Below, piece by piece: positions 1 to 13,027 of a DNA stretch of 64,000 nt. Each line of letters opens with the position of its first letter. The stretch's first letter is position 1. The stretch is from NCBI GenBank assembly GCA_025716815.1, contig JAIXMN010000019.1, forward strand, positions 310,001 to 374,000, read 5' to 3'. The notes below the pieces were generated by a model. It was not told the DNA's origin and ran no database searches. It worked only from the letters and a program-made list of their open reading frames with translations. This DNA is from Dichotomocladium elegans (taxonomy: Eukaryota > Mucoromycota > Mucoromycetes > Mucorales > Lichtheimiaceae). A program made the translations under genes and the position numbers.

Positions 1-472
1 CCATTCATTGCCATGTCGAACAATGGCATCCAGATGTAATTGACAATTATACGGTCTAATCGCTACTAAGGACTGTTTACTTGTTGTGCTTGGGTGGTTT
101 GATTAGTCCAAATAGACGATCAAGACCAAGTATGTATTAAATTCACATTAGCAACACATCTCGTTCCGCTCGTTTGTTGCGTCGGCTGGGGCTACGCCCC
201 CGCCCCCATGAATCTTTCTTCAGCTGCGAATGATACAAGAAAGATAATTTATTGGCAACAACATGAAAGGACTGAAACGGACAAATGTGACGTTGAAAAG
301 AATAGAAACGCATATGTGACGTTGGGCTTATACGGAGGTGGGCGGTGATGGAAGGAGAATCTCAGGATAGACAACGTTTGCTGTAAAAGTCCACACCCGT
401 GCCGAGAGAAATGCACCTGAAAGCGCGACATACAAGAATGAGCACCTTTGGATATCCGGATACGAAAGGTCC
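1..472. other. Left edge, no gene recognised
   Basis: I see no recognisable gene. The open frame at 249-515 on the minus strand has no family features. A short C-rich patch lies near 197-211. The left end of the Fanzor element that follows probably lies in or near this stretch, but I could not find its terminal repeat. Confidence 0.4.
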
Positions 473-2197
473 GTGTATCTTTATTCTCAACAATGGTCAT
501 CTTACGAAGGCACAAAGATCTATACTGCCTACATGAATAACGTTTACATGCGCTTTGGGCAACAACTTGGTCTTGTGATCAATGTCGTCCTGAATCTTCG
601 TCAGCGAAAAGCCGACCGCAAGCGGGAATTGATCGCGCAGGACCTTTATGAAACCATTACCCAGCATGTCACAGGATTTAAGTTGGCCATTGCCCGTCCA
701 GGTGCTGCGAGGAAAGATGTACCTGCCGAGCCTGCGTTTCTTCGGGAAGCATACGATATCATACGACCTGTTTTGAACTCGTATCCCCGGAACTATCAAT
801 TTCAGCACCAGAGTACCTATTACGATGCCAAGGCCCGTCCCGATAAACAGTTCAACGGTTTCTTTCAGCTCGCTCGTGTCTGTGAAGAGAAAGGGATACG
901 TTGTTTCAATTGTTTCCCACTTCGTCGGTCATAGTCACCATGTTACATGGAGATCGATACCAAAATCGTTTGCCACCATATCCTCGGGTGCAAATGGAAT
1001 TTCACATAAGCAATATGGAATACTGGAGAAGAGCTTTAAACCTGAAGTCTAAAGCCTTCAAGCCCCAGGATCCCGAGCTGCTCCAATTTTGCGGGACTAC
1101 TTATACCGACGGCGTCGGTGTTACAGTGTTGAAGAAAACAAACGGCCTTCAATCTGATTTTGGACAGAGATTTGGGATCCAGAAAGAAGATATCGAGTAC
1201 GTCAATCCGCATAAAACCCGGAATGAAGACCATACAGGTCAGTGGGCCACCGTTGATTCTGGCAGAAGGCGCCTGTTATATTGCGTTCATGAGAATTATT
1301 CATCCAATAACCATCAAATCTTCCGCTATACAAAGCAGCGTCAGGATCATACATGGAAGACCAAGTGGTACCGTAGGCTGAGAGAGCAAGTCGAGGTAGA
1401 GCGGCCTGAGGTGGCGTTGGCCGAACAGCACCTATCTCAGTTCCAAAGTTGTATTCTTTCCATACTCGACTATGTGGGATACCTCACAGCCAAGAACCAG
1501 GTCTCTACGTTTCTCAAGTCTTCCTACGCAGTAACCACAACGAAAACTTCGCCTGTCCACATTTTACAAACAGCAAACTGATGGAAAGCTCCTCGACTCT
1601 ATGAACGCAAAGTTTGGAAGTAAGGTTGTGTTCGTGATGGGAAATTGGTTTGCGCCAAATTACAGATACCACGAGCTTATCCGCGGTGTAGGCTTTCGGA
1701 GGCTGTTGAACAAGAACAATCGCAATGTGTATTTAATGGACGAGTACATAACCAGCATGTGCTGCCCCATCTGCGGTAATAATTCTCTCACTACCTCCAA
1801 AATGGTGCCTAATCCACGCCCATATCAACGACCCAATAATCCAGTCACCCTCTGCCGTGGCCTCCTACGGTATGAAGGGCTATCAGAGTGTGTATATTTC
1901 TCCAAAATTTCAAATCAAAACTGTAAAGCAGACATGGCAGACGGCGTTCGTTCGTCAACCAAGACTATGGCATCGGGATCTGGCGGCGGCGGCGGCTCTA
2001 AACATGCATCATATCCTCCGTCGTCTTCGAGAAGATGCATCATCGCAGCAAGGTTTCAGAGAGCAAGTACTGCACGAACATCTGCAGCTAGTAAAAGACC
2101 ACGCTCACCTGAACCAGAGCAGCAGAACGTGAGACCATGGCGGGCAAGGCCAGGAAGACCACGACGTGCACGCTCAGGTCGATCGAGACGGCCATGA
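473..2197 (+). pseudogene. Fanzor-type RNA-guided nuclease, decayed copy 1
   Basis: This is a broken Fanzor gene (eukaryotic relative of TnpB), a guide-RNA-directed DNA nuclease carried by transposons. The parts lie in consecutive frames. An N-terminal region (473-934) ends with a PLRRS motif at an in-frame stop, and the family continuation (PCYMEIDTK) reads on past that stop. A middle region (about 1040-1580) has the block FCGTTYTDGVGV and the RuvC-I block ATVDSGRR (Asp codon near 1255; the usual DPG has become DSG). A C-terminal region (1601-2197) has VFVMGNW, the RuvC-II Glu in MDEYITS (codon 1742-1744) and a CPICGN zinc-finger half. The RuvC-III block HRDLAAA with Asp at 1977-1979 is in another frame. 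The last frame ends in an Arg/Pro-rich tail. At least one stop and several frameshifts separate the parts, so no functional protein is expected. Family assignment is from motif order; a homology search would settle the subtype. Confidence 0.8.
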
Positions 2198-2239
2198 GCC
2201 CGACCAATCATTTTCCGCGTGAATTATCGCTGACGCACT

Positions 2240-2290
2240 CAGGATAATCACAGCCCTCAGGGGCAAGCCCTCTTCCGTTGGAAGAATGGT
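2240..2290 (+). ncRNA. Candidate guide-RNA (omega/fRNA) scaffold hairpins, copy 1
   Basis: Two adjacent hairpins lie just after the Fanzor reading frame. The first is GCCC-TCAG-GGGC at 2253-2264. The second is TCTTCC-GTT-GGAAGA at 2271-2285. The block is conserved in the second Fanzor copy (31341-31373, minus strand), where the first stem keeps pairing through a G-U pair and the loop of the second changes from GTT to its complement AAC as read on the plus strand. TnpB and Fanzor guide RNAs are known to be encoded at the 3' end of the nuclease gene, so the position fits. Expression cannot be seen from sequence. Confidence 0.4.
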
Positions 2291-2589
2291 GTGTTGTCAA
2301 GTTCACCGTGTCATGAAAGGGTAGCTACTTTAATTCATGAATGCGAAATGTATTTACCTATTGATACGTCTTTCTTTTCGTAGTTTATACGCCAATGTCT
2401 TTATCTGGTGTACGAAATTTATTTTGGGAAAATAGAGTATATGAAATTGTTAAGCGCCGCTCTTAGTCAGCATTACTTCTCCCGCTCCCTTTAATCCCAT
2501 TATACTGTACAAGCGGCCTGTCTATTCCTCCCCGCGCCATTCTTCGCTCCTCCGATCCACTTGAACAGAATCTTGTTACGCAACCCACA

Positions 2590-4678
2590 ATGCAACAGCG
2601 AAATGGCGAAATGCCACTTCGAGGCATTCACATTAACATCAGCTCCGATCCATTTCAACATCGGATACCGCCCTACCTTCAACGGGCCTGGCAAGGGAGC
2701 CGAATATCGCACCTAGAGACCTGGATACGGAAGCGATACCAACGCGCGACGCCATTGGAACTGTTAATGGGAACCATTGTCATCTTTATGGGTGGGATTT
2801 ACCTACTCGTGCATGTTGGTTTCTTTAGCGGCCGCAAATACCAAGACTGGCGTCATGATCATGACGGCAGGTGGCTCGAGAATATCGAGTTCTTGGACAT
2901 GCTGTATCCCGATGACGGTCTTGGTCTGACGACAGCCGTCTTGGTATTTGACCCTACCGACCCCTGGGTGGCGGGCGAGGAGTCGAAAAAGCAGCTCGCT
3001 CCGATCATTCAGGACCTCTGCAGCAACCAGATGTTCAAGACCATCCTTGTATGGAACAATAATCCGATGGCCAACATGACCCACGAGGAGCTCTTCCTGG
3101 ACAAGTGCGCGCCGCAGAAGGTCGTCATCCACAATTCACATAGCCATATGGGACAGGCGGCAAGGTACCTGGGTTGCAGCCTCGCCAGCACGCCCTATTG
3201 CTACTTTCAGGATCATCATGGACCACGGCACTGGAGAAGTCTGTACGCCAACTTTTTGAAGTACCCGCACCTCATTCATACCGAAACTCGAGATGTGGCC
3301 GCCTATGCTCAAAGTCGATGGGGATGGTGCTTTTTTAACGACGGTGAGTACATGTGTGTTTTGGAAGTAGGCCTGTCCGAGGGAGGGGGGGGTCTTTTTA
3401 TGATTCTTATTATTTGTTGGCTGATAAAGGGGAATAGAGATTCACATGCATACATGTCACACGCATCCATCGTACGGCATGTTTGTCTCGAAAGAAAACG
3501 TGGACCGATTCATCCAGCTGCTGGAACTCGACCCGATCGATATCACCCAGAGCGACATGTATTTTTTTACTTTCATGAATCAAGTCCCGTATCAACTCGA
3601 GGGCACGGCAGGCAACGTGTTTCCACCATTCAATGATGAAGAAGACCGTGTGGGCGATTTGGTGGAAAATCCCAACAATCCGAATTTAACAGCGGCGGGA
3701 CGAGACCATGTGGTAGTGTTTAGGGGAGCTGGCAAGAAGGGATTGAGCAGAGCTAAGTAAAAGATGTGCAACGTGACCATAGCACCGCAGTGTGGTGACC
3801 CTCTATCAACACATGAGCCGTCGGACGGGCGTATTTCCAACGGAAGAGGTTTTCCCGGGCTTTCATGAGCAAGTTGCAAGGTATAAAAGAGGAAATGAGG
3901 CCTTGGGTGGATTTCTTCTCCAGTTTTGACACTACCCAAATCTTTTATTCAGATCGCCCTGCCACAGCGACCGTTGTCTCTTCTTGACAAATGTCGCTAT
4001 GTTCCCCGACCCCAAACTCTTCAAATACGAACCTAGCGTGACTCTTCTCGATTCAGAGCGGATGCATAATGAGTACTATGATGCAAACTCGCATTACTAC
4101 GCGTATCCTTATGGTTACGCCGTTGACGGCAATGATATCACCAGCTGGCGGTCTCAGACGCGTAAGTCGATGAGCTATCAAAGCAGACCGAGACAAAAGG
4201 AATCTGAATAACGGGATGGGGGCGAACTTATTCCTTTATAGCAATCAAGGCGGGAGACTTTATTGGATTGGATCTGCTGATGCCAATGCGGATACCTCTC
4301 AAATTCCGAATCCTTGCTGGTCATCCTGATGAATATCGCGAAAAGATGATTATTCAAATATCATTTGATGGGCAGCACTGGGTAAAAAAAAATAGCATAG
4401 GAATGTGAAGAACTGGTGCTTTGCCTGACAGGTAGATTCTCTAGACGAAGATTCAACCACGCTCTGAAGTGGATTGCAGCTCTGTGGTAGCGGATACGAT
4501 GTTCGAGTGCAGATTCACTATTGCAGAAACGGGGTACCGATTTGTCCGACTTCAGAGTCCAGAGGATTTTGATTTTCCGTTCGATATCTACGACTTCTCA
4601 TTCAGCGTGCGTGTATATCGGGGCGATAATGGACAGCTGCTTGTGGATGAAGAAGGCATGATCGATGGGAAGATATAA
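2590..4678 (+). CDS. GT64-like glycosyltransferase, type II membrane protein
   Basis: Six exons restore one 569-residue protein: 2590-3343, 3438-3712, 3783-3880, 3953-4161, 4242-4381 and 4445-4678, with phases agreeing at every junction. A short cytoplasmic N-terminus precedes one membrane anchor (residues about 58-79) and a lumenal domain, the layout of a Golgi glycosyltransferase. The lumenal part resembles exostosin C-terminal (GT64) enzymes: FKTILVWNN, then YCYFQDHHG, then MYFFTFMNQVPYQLE. The place where the family has a DDD/DXD metal site reads QDHHG, so catalysis is uncertain. The C-terminal third (DGNDITSW, ISFDGQHW, YRFVRLQ) looks like a discoidin/F5-8C-type beta-sandwich. Substrate unknown. 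The start lies about 160 bp after the right end of Fanzor relic 1. Confidence 0.7.
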
Positions 4679-5524
4679 GTGAAAAAAAAAAGAGGAAGAA
4701 GAAATGATACCATATAGACATTTTTTTTTTTTTTACTTTCCTGGGTTGTAATACATCTGTGGCATGCGATGAGTTCCTGTATCTCGCTACTCCCCTCCGC
4801 ACATATGCACATACACAACTTCACAGACTTTCTATAGATGATAGACGACCATATCTACGCCATACATGGCTTTCGGTTCCGCACAAGAGGAGGTTTGCGG
4901 TCGACTAACTGTGGCAAGCAAAGAAGGTTGCTACCATAATCGATGTGAATGAAAAGCAACAGATCTGGCCACTTAATACACGTTAGCATGAGATGGAACG
5001 GAGCATGGTTTCCTAACAGATCCGCGATGATTTAACTTTTTAGACGTACGGTGGGTGGTGTGCCCACAAGGGAGGGTCATCTGGAGAGTAGGACTTTGAG
5101 GGAGATGTATTCATACAGCTGTGGCAAATTGATTACGGTATTTATGTGCAAATGCGTCAAAGGATGTTCACCGATAGACGACAGAGAAAGAGGAGAAACA
5201 AGCCAGTCAATCAGCTAGTTAGTTAGCTTGCACTATATACATTTCTAAAAACCCGCGAGTGTTAGATCCGATGTTGGAACCCACGAAGCGTGGGGTGGTG
5301 GTGTATTCCAATCATGCACATGTTGTTTTCGCGCAAGTATAGATGCGTCTGTTCAAATCGATTCTATGTACCCATCCTTGCCACTCCTCGCTTTCCCCTT
5401 TCCTCAGAACCAGAAGGCTTTCTTTCAAATAGATTTATTAATTTTTTTTTATGTTTGCGTGGATGGCGTGCATAAAGGAAACATAAGCGGGAAATCAATC
5501 AGGGTGGTGAAAAAACATACACTA
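4679..5524. other. Intergenic, no gene seen
   Basis: This is the 3' flank of the glycosyltransferase-like gene followed by AT-rich sequence up to the left end of a Tc1/mariner relic. Poly-A and poly-T tracts lie at 4682-4735. Neither strand holds a frame that I can assemble into a recognisable product. Confidence 0.5.
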
Positions 5525-6716
5525 TTTTCCCAAAATCAGAGTCATACCCTGCCAGTTCTGAAGTCGCATGTAGCCCAGAATATGCTTGAATGACACATGC
5601 ATCCACCGAAGAATGTCATTTTCATCTCTTCATTTTGACTCTTTGCTCTTTTATACAATCTTACATTCTGAAATGAGCAACCTATTTTTTCTACAAAGAC
5701 GGCCAGGCCCATGTCGTTGATGAGCGTGGCTGTTCTGAACCTATGGACTATGTTGTTGATGAAGAAACGTACTCTCTGCAATCCGTTTGCTCTCGCACTG
5801 AATATCTGCGTAGCATATCTTGCAAAGATAACCCTGAGCTTACTGCCACGAACATCCCAAGCGAAAGGATACAGACATTCGGATGAAAGAAGCTGGGATC
5901 AAGCGCAGTTATACAGCATGTACTGACCTAGACAAGTTCGGATTTTTCAACTGATGTTTGAGAAGGTCTTGCGTGCATCAGCTGCTAGGAATCCATGTTC
6001 GTTCAGCCCAGCTATGGGCATTACAGTACGCCAAGGACCCAGACAGCATCTTTAAGAAGCCTAACGCGAGGGGTCGTTCGCGTATTCTCAATGAGGAGCA
6101 TAAGAGCGTTATTTGGTAATGGACAATGCACGTATCCATAATGCTGGGGATATTTCTAAATGCATCGAGTGTCGAGGATATCGATGTGCTTATCTTCCAC
6201 CCATACTCGCCTGAACTCAATCCGATTGAGCAGTTTTGGTCCATTGTCAAGGGCAAAGTAAAAGGGAATAGGTTACCCTTGTTCCCATTCTGCGATCTTC
6301 TAATATTCCGATTCCCCTGTAGATAATGATACCAGCCTAACTCCAAGTGCCTCGAGAGGAGAGGAATATGGGCTTTGGGTGGGCCCGTGGCTTGGCTGCA
6401 TTCGCGCAGGTCACCCACCATGACTTGTTCGAGGTGCTTTTGGTTTCGTCTGCTTCTGCCGCTGGTGTTATCGTCGTCCCTCCTCGTTCCTTCCTCCAGC
6501 GCTTCCGCCATCGACACACAACAGCTCCGGCTCCTTCCTTTCCTCCCTCTCCCACCATTGTTACTGCAGTGGCGCACCTAGCTACCTTCAGGGTAAGTTG
6601 AAGAGTAAGAAGGGGGGCTGATGTCTCCTGTTGACTAATGTGTTATGTCTCCGGTCTTCTTTATCCATGCGACAAATTTATGTTTTTATGCGTCATAATT
6701 TTCCTCCCTTAACGAA
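5525..6716 (+). mobile_element. Tc1/mariner-like transposon relic A
   Basis: The left end carries a block (about 5528-5570) that recurs in inverted orientation near 33400-33450 and near 32330-32370. The right end (about 6660-6712) matches, inverted, 36010-36110. Inside is a decayed DDE transposase: N-terminal pieces at 5711-6120, then MDNARIHNAGD at 6120 in one frame and SPELNPIEQFWS about 90 bp on in another, the second Asp and the terminal acidic region of the family. Much of the catalytic core is missing, so the copy is inactive. Confidence 0.75.
5711..6330 (+). pseudogene. Tc1/mariner transposase remnant
   Basis: Translated pieces match relics B and C of this window (KEAGIKR, then a segment ending RGRSRILNEEHKSVI). 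They are followed by the C-terminal catalytic block with DNARIHNAGD and PYSPELNPIEQFW. One frameshift separates the last two blocks. The region with the first catalytic Asp, present in relic B, is deleted here. Confidence 0.7.
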
Positions 6717-6763
6717 ATTTTTTGAATCTGCAAAGGTCTCTCTCTCGCACACACAGTCATACC

Positions 6764-7551
6764 ATGGTCAAAGCTGTTCCTTTTCATAGTCAAGACTATT
6801 GGCAATCTCGGTTTGAAAATGAGCAACACTTTGAGTGGCTTACTTCGTGGCCCACTTTGGAACCGCTCATTACACCGTACTTGGCAGTCGATGAACCCAT
6901 CTTGCACATAGGCGAGTTTTGAAAGAACAAACCAATGTTCCCCCCCCCGCAAACCCCATCTCCCGTCTCTTTTTCTGTCACCCTCCGTGTCTGTGTGCAA
7001 GTCTATTTTCGATGGACTTTCTTGGTTAACACCCGTGTGTGGGGATATTCTGTGCATATGCTTCAGGCTGCGGCAACTCGACGTTGGCATTTGATCTGGC
7101 CGATCGCGGCTACAGCCGCGTGATCAATGTTGATTATGCTGCTAATGTGATTTCCCAAATGGAAGAGCAGACGGATCGTCTCCGGTACCCGCATATCGAG
7201 TGGCATGCGGCAGACTGCTTGGCTGGACTTTGCGCGTTTGACAAGGAAACCAAGGGGTTCACGACAGTCATTGATAAGAGCCTGGTGGACGCCATCGCCT
7301 GCGGTGACACGGTCGACCTGGCAGCTCAGCGACAGTTGGCAGATCACGTCTTGTCCGTAACCCGGCCCGGTGGCGTGTGGCTGTCGATTTCCTTTTCCAG
7401 CGAGCGTGAGTACGTTTCTGACGCGGCAAGGGACGGATGGACCTGGCATTGCGAAAAGACCATTCCGATCGAACAAAAGCAGAGCAGCTCACCACTGAAC
7501 GCGCCAGCCATCTATCACTGGATTTACGTTCTGCGCAAGGTGCCCTCGTGA
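6764..7551 (+). CDS. SAM methyltransferase, EEF1AKMT4/METTL13-like
   Basis: Two exons (6764-6911 and 7067-7551) give 210 residues. This is a class I S-adenosylmethionine methyltransferase. The N-terminal QDYWQSRF...FEWL pattern, motif I (LHIGCGNS, formed across the splice), the acidic end of strand 2 (INVDYA), the DKSLVDAIACG block and the RPGGVW turn fit the METTL13/EEF1AKMT4 group, whose members methylate elongation factor 1A. The exact target here is inference. The intron has a GC donor (gcgagt) and an AG acceptor; no GT donor nearby restores the HIGCGNS motif. The protein is single-domain and short, like EEF1AKMT4 rather than the two-domain METTL13. It converges on the phosphoglucose isomerase gene, with 242 bp between stop codons. 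Confidence 0.85.
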
Positions 7552-7793
7552 ACCCTTCGCGGACTGTCACGTGCGAAACGGATAAGCATTACACAAGGAG
7601 AAAAAGAAATTTAGACTTTGCAGTTATTCCACGCCGCTTTATTTTTTTGTGAAAAAGCGTTCAATTGGTTTTGAGAAAGGATGTGGGAAGATAGGGTGAT
7701 ATTGTATATACATTATCTGTTTGCGGGGTAAGCGGACCATCTGTGCAGGTGTGAGAAAGGTCCCTTTTTTTGACAAAGAAAACACGGGCCTAT

Positions 7794-10780
<2,987 letters not shown>

Positions 10781-11940
10781 ATGCCCTTCACAAAATACGG
10801 TCGTCCTGAAAAAGCTCATCCTGACAACAAAACCAAGGTTTCCTACGAGGAGATTGCATTCCTTCTCGATTATCTCGAAGAAAACCAGGATGACTTGGCC
10901 ATTTGGCTTAACAAGGGCGTTAATAAACACGATCCCGAGAGTGCAATTCCTCAAGGAGGTTCGGGCAGGTTTACGAAGGCGTCAGTTGCGCGCAAGATCG
11001 CGGCGAGACTTTATGACCTTACGGACAAGTCCAGACGTTGGGAGGCTGAGAAGAATACTGGCGCCACTCGAGTGTTGGCCACCTGGCGCCAGTTAATCAA
11101 GGAATACCACGCTGTACGCAAGATTGTTTGCAACACTGGCTATAGCCTTAGCTCGGACGACCACGCGCGAGGGATCAAGACGATCGAGCAGTATAAGGAG
11201 CATTATTGCTGCTTCTACGATCGACTTGATGCCATGCTTGCTGCGAAGGAAGCTCCCCAGCAACCTGCCGCGATGAACGTTGGTGTTTACCAGGGCTCCA
11301 TCTCAGTTGCCCAACGTCCTCCAAGTAAGCTATGCAAAAATTGGTATTTTATATTCCTTAGCTGACGTGCAATGTCATTGACCAAGGTACCGCCACGATC
11401 GCTCGAGAAGCCTCCTCAGAAGACGATGAAGCAGGTACCTCTCGTGCGTTGTCGCCAAGGAGCGGCTACGACTCCTCCTTTGCCGGACACAGGGTATCCT
11501 TCTCGGACACCGATGAACATCGCCAGTCCTGGCGGCCGCGCTCAGAATATGATGATAATCGTGATGAAGAAGAAAATGCGAATGCGGGAGAGGAAGATCG
11601 GAGCCGAAAGCCAGCGAAGCGATGCTTTACGGCAACTTTTAATCGGTTTACTGACATACGTGACCGACGTGCAGTAAACCGAAATGCCGAGCTTCTCAGA
11701 TATAAGAAAGCCAAACTTCAGCTACTGGCGGATGCTCATGCTTTGGAGCAGAGAAGGATTGACGTCGAGCAAGATCTCGCTCGTGAACGCATTGAGATTG
11801 CGAGAGAGTATCTGAGAGATAGGAGAGAGATGGAGAAGGCACAATTTGCCGTGGATTCGCTCTTTACAGCACATCGACAAGGTCTCCTCCCAGAGGATTT
11901 TGATATCATGGGACATATCAATGAATTATTAAAAAAATAA
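10781..11940 (+). CDS. Myb/SANT-like protein of a Harbinger-type element
   Basis: Two exons (10781-11324 and 11387-11940) give an unbroken 365-residue protein. The N-terminal half has the pattern of Myb/SANT-like DNA-binding proteins that accompany Harbinger/PIF transposases: EEIAFLLDYLEENQ, a tryptophan-anchored WRQLIKEYHAVRK helix, then CNTGYSLSSDD and a YKEHYCCFYDRLDAML segment. The middle is acidic and Ser/Arg-rich (about 190-255). The C-terminal half is a long charged helix, probably a coiled coil (about 275-345). The gene converges on a broken HARBI1-like transposase 65 bp downstream, the two-gene layout of Harbinger elements. That this partner is intact while the transposase is not could mean recent decay or retention for a host role. 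Confidence 0.7.
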
Positions 11941-12004
11941 GCGCTTATAGCAATGATTGTAATTTCTAAGTACAATATGCTTGATATGATCCCGTCAAGC
12001 TTTA

Positions 12005-13027
12005 TCATCTAAGAGTGGATGCACCACTGGAAGACCCAGGTTGGTCCCTGCTTGAGATTACTGGCCAATCGTCCCCAGTCTTGGTCATGATATTGTGCAG
12101 TACCGCACAAGAAATGATAAGCTTAGTTAATCTCGATACCATCGATTGGTTTGTTGTATTGACGATGGATTTGTTTAAGCATTCATCAGCGGTTCTTGAG
12201 GTGCCAATGTGTTTTCCACGACGGCACGTGCACAGCTTGGCGCTTGTGGAATACGATGTCTCAGTCTTCGCGGATCTGATTGCTGCGGAAGGGGGTAAGG
12301 CTACGGCCCTTCTCAAGGGCATGTCTCGAGTCACCGAGTAGGTAATCATTCTCTAATGGGCAATTTGCATCGTCTCTATGTATTTCTGATGACTAGAATA
12401 TTGTAGAATCAGCCATCAATCCAGGACAGTCGACCTGGAGAAAGCGAATGACTTTTTTATCGTCACAAATAACCTGAACATGGAAGCAGTAGAAGCCTTT
12501 TCTGTTGTGAGAGTCTCCTCGATCCTTCTTTGGTCCTTGCGAGAGGCCAATGTGCGGCCCATCGACAAAGCCTACGCAGTCGGAAAAGCTGTGTTTGGAA
12601 TAAACACGGTTGGTGTTGTCGCAGCGTGCTTATTGATCTGGTCAGCACAAGTATTGAGGCGCCAAGTCAACCAGGGCCTCACACATCCGCTTCGTCGACG
12701 TTGCTACCTCACCCTTGGTGATCCATAAGTGCGGAATAACACGAATACTGAAGCAAGAATCCCATCATGACCGAACCTCTCTAGGGCATAGCAAGCTGCA
12801 GAGATGCCTCCAACTGGTTGGGCCCTGTCTTATCGTCTCCAAAAAATCTTTTTCTTTTCGACAAGATCAAGGACAAGCATAAAAATGTTCTTATTCATTC
12901 TAGTTACCTTGCGAAAGTCTAGTGCATTCCAGGACATAAGTTGCTCGCAAGTGACTCTATTATGTTTAACAAGCGCACTGGACTCTAGATGCCGATGCGC
13001 CATGATCTCTTGCTGCAATGAAGCCAA
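12005..13027 (-). pseudogene. HARBI1-like DDE transposase, decayed
   Basis: Read from high to low coordinates, the pieces follow HARBI1/DDE_Tnp_4 order. An N-terminal MSWNALDFRKVTRMNK lies at 12830-13027. Then come the first catalytic Asp in VGFVDGPHIGL with NRKGFYCFHVQVICDD and VDCPGLMADSTIF (about 12400-12580), the second Asp in DYLLGDSRHAL, the Glu in AVVENT, and the end block IISCAVLHNI (near 12085-12115). The blocks lie in different frames, and stop codons follow QIRED and HLKNR, so the gene is dead. Its neighbour, the Myb/SANT-like gene, is intact. Confidence 0.8.

Larger units (their letters stand above)
473..2430 (+). mobile_element. Fanzor-carrying transposon relic 1
   Basis: This is the element containing Fanzor copy 1. 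Its right end is fixed by homology with copy 2: both run through a TATACGCCA motif and stop being alike after CGAAATTTATTTTG (about 2415-2428 here, 31184-31200 reversed in copy 2). The same terminal motif closes the Tc1/mariner relics in this window. The left end was not located and may lie upstream of 473. Confidence 0.55.

Noticed and set aside
3835..3850. A 15-base match between the glycosyltransferase-like exon and the hairpin block of Fanzor relic 2 (31342-31356), as if a guide-RNA target
   Set aside because: A match of this length is expected by chance a few times in a 64-kb self-comparison, and the hairpin is self-complementary, which raises chance matches.
6126..6601. Plus-strand frames rich in Leu, Ser and Pro after the mariner remnant
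   Set aside because: They are decayed 3' transposon sequence matching relic B inverted, not separate genes.
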